Shown piece after piece: positions 20,045-27,865 of a DNA stretch of 42,419 nt (its first letter is position 1; each line of letters begins with the position of its first letter). Source of the DNA: Paludibacteraceae bacterium (GTDB lineage: Bacteria; Bacteroidota; Bacteroidia; Bacteroidales; Paludibacteraceae); assembly GCA_017448985.1 (NCBI GenBank), contig JAFSKL010000012.1, positions 1 to 42,419 of the forward strand. The letters are read 5' to 3'. The notes under the pieces are model-generated. The model had not been told where the DNA came from. It did no database searches and worked only from the letters and a program-made list of their open reading frames with translations. The translations under genes were made by a program, and so were the position numbers.

Positions 20045-20066
20045 AAATTGAAAATTGAAAGTTGAT
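20039..20066. repeat. Heptanucleotide array, unit AATTGAA, at an MFS/pssA junction
   Basis: AATTGAA, AATTGAA, AATTGAA, AGTTGAT. The terminal AAT codon and the TGA stop of the transporter gene are part of the first unit; pssA starts 5 nt after the array. Confidence 0.85.
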
Positions 20067-20071
20067 AATTT

Positions 20072-20776
20072 ATGAACTATAAACGAATCATTCCGGACGC
20101 TATCACCAGTTGCAACCTGCTCTGCGGCAGTATTGCTGTGTTCCTGGCTACGCAAAACGCGTTCATTTGGGCGTTTGTCTTTGTGCTGGCAGGCGCATTC
20201 TTCGATTTCTTCGACGGTCTGAGTGCACGCCTTTTGAAAGCGCCCAGCCCTATCGGCATCCAATTGGACTCACTGGCAGACGATATCACCTTCGGTCTGG
20301 CACCGGCGATGATGCTGTTCTGCTATCTGAAACCCATCCTCGGCTGGTGGGCACTTCTGGCCTTGCTCATGGCAGCTTTCTCGGCCTTGCGTCTGGCCAA
20401 ATTCAATGTCGATGAACGGCAACACGATTCGTTCATAGGCCTTGCCACACCGGCCAACGCCATCTTTTGGGGCGGTATATGCAGCCTGCCGATTGCGGTG
20501 ATCGCCTACGACTGGATGGCGTGGGTTCTGATCGGTCTCTCGCTACTCAGCTGCTGGCTGCTTAACGCGGAGATTCCGTTCTTCAGCTTCAAAGCCTTCA
20601 AAAAGGAAAAACTGGTGATTGTCAGTTTCCTGATCGGCTGTCTGCTACTCATCGGCTACTGCGTGGCGAAAGCCATCATCGCCAAGCATATCGAGTTCGC
20701 ACTCTTCAGCGGCACGGCTTGCATCCTTTGGTATGTGGTTTTGAACATCCTTTTGGCGCTCCGGCCGAAAGCCTGA
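20072..20776 (+). CDS. pssA: CDP-diacylglycerol-serine O-phosphatidyltransferase
   Basis: Makes phosphatidylserine, the precursor of phosphatidylethanolamine, at the inner membrane. The 234-residue protein has the CDP-alcohol phosphotransferase motif as DFFDGLSARLL...PIGIQLDSLADDITFG (D-x2-DG-x2-AR-x8-G-x3-D-x3-D), near residues 45-73, and about eight hydrophobic helices. The N-terminus IIPDAITSCNLLCGSIAVFLA is typical for the type II (Bacillus-like) enzyme. It is the last gene before a repeat-rich 129-nt gap and a small GCCC-CAAAA-GGGC hairpin (20802-20814). Confidence 0.95.
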   Translation: MNYKRIIPDAITSCNLLCGSIAVFLATQNAFIWAFVFVLAGAFFDFFDGLSARLLKAPSPIGIQLDSLADDITFGLAPAMMLFCYLKPILGWWALLALLMAAFSALRLAKFNVDERQHDSFIGLATPANAIFWGGICSLPIAVIAYDWMAWVLIGLSLLSCWLLNAEIPFFSFKAFKKEKLVIVSFLIGCLLLIGYCVAKAIIAKHIEFALFSGTACILWYVVLNILLALRPKA

Positions 20777-20783
20777 AAAATGT

Positions 20784-20896
20784 ACGATTATTAAGATTTT
20801 TGCCCCAAAAGGGCATACGCTGGTAATCTCGTGGTTAAACCGTGGGTAAACCGTGGTTAAACCGAGATTAAAAACATACACGATTATTAAGATTTT
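20784..20896. repeat. Nested repeat unit: 17-bp direct repeats around 11-bp tandem repeats
   Basis: ACGATTATTAAGATTTT occurs at 20784-20800 and again at 20880-20896. Between them are a GCCC/GGGC hairpin, an inverted pair TAATCTCG (20824-20831) and CGAGATTA (20863-20870), and inside that pair three 11-nt units GTGGTTAAACC, GTGGGTAAACC, GTGGTTAAACC (20831-20863). The second 17-mer lies 9 nt before the endonuclease gene. Confidence 0.8.
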
Positions 20897-20905
20897 ACAA
20901 ATACT

Positions 20906-22735
20906 ATGAAAAAAACAGTTACCCTTCTTCTCGTTGCACTTTTCTCCGTCACGATGATGGCGGAACGGTTCACGATCGTGTTCAACAGCGGTAACGCCGA
21001 TTCCTCGTCTCCGACGAGCGAGTTGACCAATATCGTGCTGCGTGCGACCAACAACTGTGTCGATCGGATTGTCTCAGCCGACAAGATCTACCGCGCCAAA
21101 GAGGGCTTCGGCATCAAAGGCGGAACTGCCTCCGTCGGCGGTTCATTGGTGTTAGGACTGGACGACCAATACCATATCACTTCGTTGACCGTTTATGCGG
21201 CGTCATATGCGCACAAGGACGATTCCGTTTCCACCAAGTCCTACACGCGCGGGCTGGTCGTTTGCGGTCAGTTCATCGAATGGAAAGAAGGGCATCGTGC
21301 TGATATTCAGCCTTATACCATCCCGTACGACGCCGAAACGGATGTCATCACCATTGCCTCCAATATCGACAAAGCCAACCGTTGGTATGTGCAAAAAATT
21401 GAGTTCGAGGCGGAGGATCCTCATCCGCTGCAAGCCATCATGGAGATGCAGTATCCTACCATGGACTTCGGTGGAGTGCATTGGGAGAGTGAAGATGAAC
21501 CGCTGGAGGAAGTGCTGAACTTCGAAATCATCGGCAAACACATCGACGGCGAGATAGCGCTGTCGCTCAAGAGCGGCAAGACCTTTACGCTGTCGAATAC
21601 TACCCTGCCTGCTACCGGCGGCGAAGTGGGTATTTTCTACAGCATCACGCTCAAAGAAGTGACGAAAGCTATTCCGTTCAGCGATGTGGTAACGGCGCGT
21701 TGCAAAGGTCTGGATGGCATTGAGCGGACTCGCGAACTGCCCATTCAGATGACGGTAGTGCCGCAGAGTTCCGGTGCCAGCACTTTCGACCTCGACACCA
21801 CGCGAATGAGCGTCGGACCTATGCCGGGACGCTATTACCAATACGCACAATGCACCTCCGACTCCACGCTCAAGAATCATCTCGGCTACATCATCTGCTG
21901 CGGAAAGCGGTATAAATACGGCAGCGGAACGCACAAGACCTGGGATGCCTTCTTCCATACCGACCGGGATACCGTCACCAACCGGGTACTCGATATGTAC
22001 TCGAACAATGTGCGGTACTTCGATCCGGCCAAGCCTACGGCCAGCGTAGCGGAGTTTGACATCGAGCACATGCTGCCCAAGAGCTGGTGGGGAGGCGATG
22101 TCAATCCCGCCTATTGCGACCTGTTCCATTTGGTTCCGGGCGATTATTCCGCCAATCGGAGCAAATCGAACCATGCACCGGGAATCCCGACCGACAGTAC
22201 CTTCAACAACGGTTCGTTCGTTACCGGCAGCGGTTCCACCTATGGTCTGACACGCGTCTTCTGCCCCGCGGACGAGTACAAAGGCGATTTTGCACGAGCC
22301 TATTTCTATATCGTTACCTGTTACGGCGATTCGCTCACATGGCTCACTTCCGGCGAACCCGGTGTGGCGATGACCAATGAGGGATGGCAGGAGTTCCGGC
22401 CTTGGTTGCGAGACCTGCTCGTCGAATGGCATCGGATGGATCCCGTCAGCGACAAAGAGAAACGACGCGCCATCGAAGTGAATAAGATTCAGGGCAACCG
22501 CAATCCGTTTATCGATTATCCGGATCTGGTGGAATATATATGGGGCGACAAGCAGGGCCAGCCCGTCGATTTCTATGCCCTGCCGCAGACTTACGGAGAT
22601 GAATACGACGAGCATCAAGGGCTCATCGTGCCCGAATCCGAACAGCCGATTGCCCGTAAACAACTGCGGGACGGCAGACTCGTCATCGTGCAGAACAGGT
22701 CAATTTTCACACCTTTAGGACAGCGTTTGCAATAA
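20906..22735 (+). CDS. Secreted endonuclease I family protein with short tail motif
   Basis: An extracellular nuclease of the EndoI/NucM kind. The 609-residue protein has a signal peptide (MKKTVTLLLVALFSVTMMA). Residues 20-170 are an unrecognised beta-rich domain (FTIVFNSGNADSSSPTSEL); 180-290 an Ig-like segment (FEIIGKHIDGEIALSL). The catalytic domain at about 305-560 shows FDIEHMLPKSWWGG (catalytic His), FHLVPGDYSANRSKSN, GDFARAYFYIVTCYG and QGNRNPFIDYPDLVEYIWG, all typical of the family. The final 27 residues begin ARKQLRDG and end GQRLQ, the same tail as two other secreted proteins here, in place of a full T9SS domain. No clear promoter was found; a repeat unit lies directly upstream. Confidence 0.92.
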   Translation: MKKTVTLLLVALFSVTMMAERFTIVFNSGNADSSSPTSELTNIVLRATNNCVDRIVSADKIYRAKEGFGIKGGTASVGGSLVLGLDDQYHITSLTVYAASYAHKDDSVSTKSYTRGLVVCGQFIEWKEGHRADIQPYTIPYDAETDVITIASNIDKANRWYVQKIEFEAEDPHPLQAIMEMQYPTMDFGGVHWESEDEPLEEVLNFEIIGKHIDGEIALSLKSGKTFTLSNTTLPATGGEVGIFYSITLKEVTKAIPFSDVVTARCKGLDGIERTRELPIQMTVVPQSSGASTFDLDTTRMSVGPMPGRYYQYAQCTSDSTLKNHLGYIICCGKRYKYGSGTHKTWDAFFHTDRDTVTNRVLDMYSNNVRYFDPAKPTASVAEFDIEHMLPKSWWGGDVNPAYCDLFHLVPGDYSANRSKSNHAPGIPTDSTFNNGSFVTGSGSTYGLTRVFCPADEYKGDFARAYFYIVTCYGDSLTWLTSGEPGVAMTNEGWQEFRPWLRDLLVEWHRMDPVSDKEKRRAIEVNKIQGNRNPFIDYPDLVEYIWGDKQGQPVDFYALPQTYGDEYDEHQGLIVPESEQPIARKQLRDGRLVIVQNRSIFTPLGQRLQ

Positions 22736-22770
22736 ATGTGTCAATTTTTCCACATTTTTCGCGAGAATGT

Positions 22771-22803
22771 GCACGCGCGCGTGCGGGAATTTTTGTAATT
22801 TTG
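22771..22803 (+). promoter_or_regulatory. Probable promoter with GC palindrome, upstream of the IgGFc-binding gene
   Basis: The -7 box TAATTTTG is at 22796-22803. There is no good -33 box at the usual place; a 14-bp palindrome GCACGCGCGCGTGC covers 22771-22784. Its GCGCGCGTG ends 13 nt before the -7 box, the same distance as at 15542-15550. Confidence 0.5.
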
Positions 22804-22843
22804 CACCCGATTATGATTGCAAACATTTAACACATTCGACTAT

Positions 22844-25498
22844 ATGAAAAAACAAGTATTTACAATCCTTCTTTGCTGCTTGATGGCGGTGCCTTTCATG
22901 CCGGTGAAAGCTGACACGGTGGTGGATGGCCAATCTACGGAAGGCAAAGATTTCTGGGTAACTTTCATGCAGGCTGACCAGGATCCCAACAACGATTTGG
23001 CGTTGTCCCTCTCCATCTCCTCGCGCGAGGACTGTCAGGTGACCATCAGCAACCCGTTTACCGGCTATTCGGAGACGATAAACATCACCGCCCACAACAT
23101 GCAGCTCGTCGAGCTGTATGCAGGTAATGTGCTGGTTAACAATGCGCGTGCAGCCATGGAAACGAGCAAAAAAGTTTGCTACGCAGTCAACTCGGAGAAA
23201 GTCGATACTTGTGCGCTACATGTCACGGCAACGGCCAACATTGCCCTTTTCGCGACCAACTACAAACGCGCCACTTTTGATGCGACCAATGTGCTTCCTA
23301 CGGCTTCATTGTTGGACGAATACATCATTCAGACCTACACTCCTTCCGATCATGGCGGAGTCGGTTCCACGCAAGGCTCGCATTTCGCAGTGATAGCAGC
23401 CGAAGACGATGTGATTATCGATTACTGCCCCACTGAGCGTACGCAGCGTATCTATGCGGCTGTATCCAAGCAGGAGAACGGATATGAATTGACGGAAGAG
23501 GACTTGGAATTGATTGCTTTCCAGCCGGGCCAAGACACCCTGCATTCGCCCGTGCTGAAGCAAGGCCAGGTGTGGTATGTATGGACCGGCAAGAAAGACA
23601 AAGATCCGGGAGACCTGTCCGGCACTTGGGTCAAAGCGCGTAACGGCAAGAAGATAGCCGTTTTCCAGGGCTGCCCGCACACCAATATTCCTTATCAGGT
23701 CAAGCAGCGCGACCATATCTTCTCGCAGGCCATGCCTACACAATACTGGGGCAACACCTTTGCGCTTACCGCTTCTGCCGGCAGACCCGTGGATATCATT
23801 CGCGTGCTCGCGCTCAATGACGGAACGGACATCTATGTCGATGGCCAGAAAGTGCACACCATCGATTTTGCTGCCGACAAGAAACATTATTGGGAATTTG
23901 AGATAGGTTCTAACGGCACTTACGCCAAAGACGGTAGTTGCATGCTGACTACTTCGTGCCCTTGCGCCGTTCACCTCTTCATGGTCTCGCAGCAGTATCA
24001 CGGCGACAAGAACAGCAACGGAGACCCGGCCATGCTGTGGATCAACCCCATTGAGCAACAGATTGACCAAGTCACTTTTGCCACTTATGCCAGCAAGAAT
24101 GGTACTACCGACCACTATGTCAATATCGTCACCGACCAGCCGGACTTGATGACGCTGGATGGCGCCAGCATCAAAGACGATTTCAAGCCTGTCAGTGGTT
24201 CGTCCATTTACCACTATGCGCAGAAATCGCTTGGCAATGCGGCCGCTTCCCACACACTCAAGAGCGATGGTTCCAACTTCATCGCGCATGTGTACGGATT
24301 TACCAGTAACGAGTCCTATGGCTACTCCGCCGGAGGTGCCACCAAGCCGTTGACGCAGTACATCACCATCAACGGGCAGATCTTCACGCCTGATTCGGAA
24401 AACACGCTCTGCGGCGAGGATACCATCAAGTTCGCCTGTCACCCCGACTACGAATATGAGAAAATAGAATGGTATTTCGGCGACGGAGAGACGGAACTGG
24501 GCAACAAAGACTCCGTGCCGCATTTCTACAAAGAAGGCGGTGTCTATTCGGCTTATGTGCTCATCTATCGCGAGAGCAGCAATGTGTGCGTGGGACAAAA
24601 TGCAGTGGACAGTATCCCCATCACCGTCACTATCGGACGATATGAGTTCACTATCGGCGATCCGGAGATTCCTTGTCCCGAGGATGGCAAAGAGTATATC
24701 GGCAAGATTCCTTATACCAACGAGGGCAAAGTGAACCTGCATGGCGATAATGTGACTATTGAGTTTGACGATGCAGCCAAAGAGGCGGAGTTTGACGACT
24801 CGAAACTGGTGATTAAGGACGGCTATTTCCAGATCACCATTCCGCAAAATGACAAAGTGTCCACCGAAGCCGTTTATGGCATTCACATCGTAATCAAATC
24901 GGATTGCGGCGGAGCGGATACCGTCATGCATTTCCGTCTCAACTACGACAAGGATGTCATCGACCAGCGCTACGACAATGTGCTCGGATTGTTAGTCAAA
25001 CCCTTCGAAGGCAAGACGCTGAGCGACTTCCAGTGGTATCGCGCTTCGGATAGTACGGCCATAGAAGGACAGATTTCGTCCAACCTCAATTTCTACGACC
25101 TGCCACCCGGTGAATATAGCGACGATAAATACTATATCTGCTTCACGGTCAACAAAGGCCAGAGCGACGAAGTCAAGACCTGCGCTTGCGGCAAGGCCTT
25201 CATCAATACGGGCAAACAGCATGACTTTGACACTAACCCGGATGGGCTCGTCATCAAAGCCACCTACTCGATGAAAGCCGGCGATGTCGTCTTCGTCAAT
25301 GCCGACTACAAAGGCGAAGCGGATATCGAATGCTACGCACAATGGATCACGGCGAACGGAAAGATCTACAACGACCTGAAGTTCACCATCCCGGACGGCG
25401 GTTGTACCATTCCTACGCCCAAAGAAGGAGGCCTCTACCTGCTTCGTGTCATCACCGGCAAGGAGAGCCGCAGTTTCAAAATGATCATTAACCAATAA
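22844..25498 (+). CDS. Secreted IgGFc-binding domain/PKD protein with T9SS domain
   Basis: A putative surface adhesin of 884 residues with signal peptide MKKQVFTILLCCLMAVPFMPVKA. The ATG at 22844 is preferred to the in-frame upstream start at 22817 because it gives this signal sequence. STEGKDFWVTFM opens the N-terminal region and YIIQTYTPSD, HFAVIAAEDDVIIDYCPT belong to an IgGFc-binding N-terminal domain (about 30-430). A PKD domain lies at about 520-590 (IEWYFGDGETELGN... GGVYSAYVLIY). The end (KEGGLYLLRVITGKESRSFKMIINQ, last 25) is a canonical type A sorting domain. It is paralogous to the protein at 27866-30745. IgGFc-like domains are best known from mucus proteins; binding here is inferred, not shown. 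Confidence 0.85.
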   Translation: MKKQVFTILLCCLMAVPFMPVKADTVVDGQSTEGKDFWVTFMQADQDPNNDLALSLSISSREDCQVTISNPFTGYSETINITAHNMQLVELYAGNVLVNNARAAMETSKKVCYAVNSEKVDTCALHVTATANIALFATNYKRATFDATNVLPTASLLDEYIIQTYTPSDHGGVGSTQGSHFAVIAAEDDVIIDYCPTERTQRIYAAVSKQENGYELTEEDLELIAFQPGQDTLHSPVLKQGQVWYVWTGKKDKDPGDLSGTWVKARNGKKIAVFQGCPHTNIPYQVKQRDHIFSQAMPTQYWGNTFALTASAGRPVDIIRVLALNDGTDIYVDGQKVHTIDFAADKKHYWEFEIGSNGTYAKDGSCMLTTSCPCAVHLFMVSQQYHGDKNSNGDPAMLWINPIEQQIDQVTFATYASKNGTTDHYVNIVTDQPDLMTLDGASIKDDFKPVSGSSIYHYAQKSLGNAAASHTLKSDGSNFIAHVYGFTSNESYGYSAGGATKPLTQYITINGQIFTPDSENTLCGEDTIKFACHPDYEYEKIEWYFGDGETELGNKDSVPHFYKEGGVYSAYVLIYRESSNVCVGQNAVDSIPITVTIGRYEFTIGDPEIPCPEDGKEYIGKIPYTNEGKVNLHGDNVTIEFDDAAKEAEFDDSKLVIKDGYFQITIPQNDKVSTEAVYGIHIVIKSDCGGADTVMHFRLNYDKDVIDQRYDNVLGLLVKPFEGKTLSDFQWYRASDSTAIEGQISSNLNFYDLPPGEYSDDKYYICFTVNKGQSDEVKTCACGKAFINTGKQHDFDTNPDGLVIKATYSMKAGDVVFVNADYKGEADIECYAQWITANGKIYNDLKFTIPDGGCTIPTPKEGGLYLLRVITGKESRSFKMIINQ

Positions 25499-25519
25499 TC
25501 AGCATAGGAGGACACAACA

Positions 25520-27739
25520 ATGAAAAGCATTTTCCATAACATACTGATTGCAAGCGTTGTTCTGAGTTTGACTTGCGCACCGGCGATAGTAAACGCCATG
25601 CCGGAACCGGCTCCCGTTGCTATGACGGAGAAGGAAAAAGCCGCTGCTGCCAAAGCCAAAGAGGCTGAGAAGAAAAAGAAAGAGGCCGAGAAAGCCAAGG
25701 CTGCCAAGGAGAAAGAAAAAGCCAAAGCCGCTGCTACGAAGGAGAAAGAGAAAGCCAAAGCCGCTGCCGCCAAGGAAAAAGAGAAGGAAAAAGCGGCCAA
25801 GGAGAAGGAGAAAGCCGCAGCTGACAAAGAGAAACAGAGAGCTGCTGCAGAAAAAGAAAAGGCGAAACAAGCGGCTGAACGCGAAAAGTTAGCTGCTGAA
25901 AGGGAAGCCGAAGCCGCCAGAAAGGAAGCGGAAGCACAAGCCAAAGAAGAGAAAGCACTTCGCGACTACGAGAAATACCAGGAGAGTCTGGAGAATCCCA
26001 AACAGGAAGCCATCTCGTACATCAACTTGGGCGCCCGCCTCGGCTACGCCGCGATGATGGACAAGATCAACGATTATATAGGCGCCGGAACACTCAACCA
26101 GAGCAATCCGTTGCAGCAACTCAAAGGAGGCGTGGGCTTTGGATTTGATGCTACCTACAACCTCGAATACGGACATTTCCTCTTCGAGACAGGACTGGAC
26201 TTGCGTATTCTCAACTCCACCTCTACCTACGGATTTGAGGCAACGCGTCTGGATAAGAACTATCCGGGTACTACCTATTCCTACCTCTTCGACAAACTGG
26301 GAGAGACACGCAACTTGTTCCAAGTCGGTATTCCGGTTATGTTCGGTGCGCAGTTTGACCGATACTATTTCCTCGCCGGCGTCAAAGTGCACTATTCGGC
26401 AATAGGCAACTACAGCCAGAAAGGCAAATACGACATCGTTGTCAATGATCCGGCGCTGCTCGAACCCTACGGAATGGGCATTCATGACCTGAACGGCAAG
26501 ACCGGACAAGCCATCAAGTTCCTCCAACCGGATCTCAGCATAGCTGCCGAAGTGGGTGTGGATCTGGACGAGTGGTTGCAACAGTCGCCTAAGCCCGCGG
26601 ATCCCAAAGACAAGAAGAAAAAAGTGCAACCGGGTCAACGGCTGCCGTTCGGACGCGAGCATATCCACTATCGCGCTGCCCTCTTTGCCGAATACGGCGT
26701 GCTCAACACCAATGCTACGCCGGCAGCGCTGCCTGTGGACTTTGCGAGCAACCAAGTGGAAGTGCAGAACTCCAATACCCTACTCGCCTACCACGGTAAC
26801 ACCAAGCTCAACAACCTCTTTGTGGGAGCTAAGTTCATCGTTCAGTTCGAGATCCCGGGTAAGACAGCGCGTCCGGTTCCGCCGCCTCCTGCCTACGCTT
26901 TGTATAGCGTGGTGGATGCACAAACCAACCAACCGCTGCCTGTCGCTTTCGTAGAGACGCATAACAGCAACGGCAAGATCACTCTCAAGGAGAAACAAAT
27001 CACGCCGAAAGGCTTTAAGCAGAAATGTGCGCTCGGTTCCTACACCGCCGAAGCCAAGGCCGAAGGTTATTACAATGCTACGCAGTCCTTCGATATCGAG
27101 GAAGTCGGTTCTACCGAATACGTCACCATCGTTATGCGCCATCGTCCTGTCCTGCGCGTACGCGTTACCAATAAGGAGACCGGACTCGTGGTACCTGCTA
27201 ACATACAGATTCGCAAACGCGGCGAAACGGCTTCGGCTTACACCATGGCCACCGACTCGCTCAACAGTTCTGCCAGCCTGATGTTGGCCGAAGGACCGCA
27301 ATACACGCTCCATATAGCGCAAATGGGTTACGACACGCTCGACATGGCCATTACCGACATAGGCGATTCGCTCAATCTCCAACTCGTACCGGTTAAGAAA
27401 GGCGAAGTGTTCATCGTCAAGAACCTCTTCTTCGCTACCAACAAGACGCGAATCTTGCCCACCTCGGAAGGAGCACTCAACGACCTGTATATGTACCTCG
27501 CGCGCAATCCGAAAGTGCGTATCAAGATTATCGGTCACACGGATAATGTCGGTAAGGACGAAGCCAACCAGATTCTGTCCGAAGGTCGTGCCGAAGCAGT
27601 CAAGAATGACCTGATCGAACGCGGCTTGACGCCGGATCGTCTCGAAGCCGAAGGACGCGGTGAGAAACAGCCGATCGACACCAACGACACCGAGGAAGGA
27701 CGCCAGAATAACAGACGCGTCGAGATCGAGATACTTTAG
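25520..27739 (+). CDS. Fusion of charged helix, beta-barrel-like, regulatory-like and OmpA domains
   Basis: A 739-residue envelope protein. After a signal peptide (about 1-26) comes a Lys/Glu/Ala-rich stretch (about 37-155, repeated AKEKEKAKAAA units), predicted to be one long helix. Residues about 165-455 resemble an outer-membrane beta-barrel (FLFETGLDLRIL, RYYFLAGVKVHYSA, FVGAKFIVQFEI). Residues 459-625 hold two carboxypeptidase-regulatory/PEGA-like repeats (SVVDAQTNQPLPVAFVE; RVRVTNKETGLVVPANIQI). The last 110 residues are an OmpA peptidoglycan-binding domain (IKIIGHTDNVGKDEANQILSEGRA...NNRRVEIEIL). The layout recalls PorE (regulatory repeat plus OmpA) but lacks TPR repeats. It starts 21 nt after one IgGFc protein gene and lies before its paralog, so it may anchor them. 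Confidence 0.8.
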   Translation: MKSIFHNILIASVVLSLTCAPAIVNAMPEPAPVAMTEKEKAAAAKAKEAEKKKKEAEKAKAAKEKEKAKAAATKEKEKAKAAAAKEKEKEKAAKEKEKAAADKEKQRAAAEKEKAKQAAEREKLAAEREAEAARKEAEAQAKEEKALRDYEKYQESLENPKQEAISYINLGARLGYAAMMDKINDYIGAGTLNQSNPLQQLKGGVGFGFDATYNLEYGHFLFETGLDLRILNSTSTYGFEATRLDKNYPGTTYSYLFDKLGETRNLFQVGIPVMFGAQFDRYYFLAGVKVHYSAIGNYSQKGKYDIVVNDPALLEPYGMGIHDLNGKTGQAIKFLQPDLSIAAEVGVDLDEWLQQSPKPADPKDKKKKVQPGQRLPFGREHIHYRAALFAEYGVLNTNATPAALPVDFASNQVEVQNSNTLLAYHGNTKLNNLFVGAKFIVQFEIPGKTARPVPPPPAYALYSVVDAQTNQPLPVAFVETHNSNGKITLKEKQITPKGFKQKCALGSYTAEAKAEGYYNATQSFDIEEVGSTEYVTIVMRHRPVLRVRVTNKETGLVVPANIQIRKRGETASAYTMATDSLNSSASLMLAEGPQYTLHIAQMGYDTLDMAITDIGDSLNLQLVPVKKGEVFIVKNLFFATNKTRILPTSEGALNDLYMYLARNPKVRIKIIGHTDNVGKDEANQILSEGRAEAVKNDLIERGLTPDRLEAEGRGEKQPIDTNDTEEGRQNNRRVEIEIL

Positions 27740-27797
27740 TATTGAGAACAGCATATATGCAGATAGAGATACTGTAAGGTCAATGTGAAGTTAAGAA

Positions 27798-27823
27798 CGG
27801 GATCATCACGGGATCATGTCCCG
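27798..27823. repeat. Short direct repeat with hairpin between surface genes
   Basis: CGGGATCAT occurs at 27798-27806 and 27809-27817; the second copy forms CGGGA-TCATG-TCCCG (27809-27823). There is no T-run, so it is a weak terminator candidate or a leader structure of the gene at 27866. Confidence 0.5.
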
Positions 27824-27865
27824 AGAACCTTACTTTCAGAACAATCGCAGATAATATAAAAAGAT

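Noticed and set aside
21203..24931. Long minus-strand open frames of 486 and 541 codons opposite the endonuclease and IgGFc genes
   Set aside because: No recognisable domains or signal peptide; plus-strand genes here have clear families. Long antisense frames are common at this GC content.
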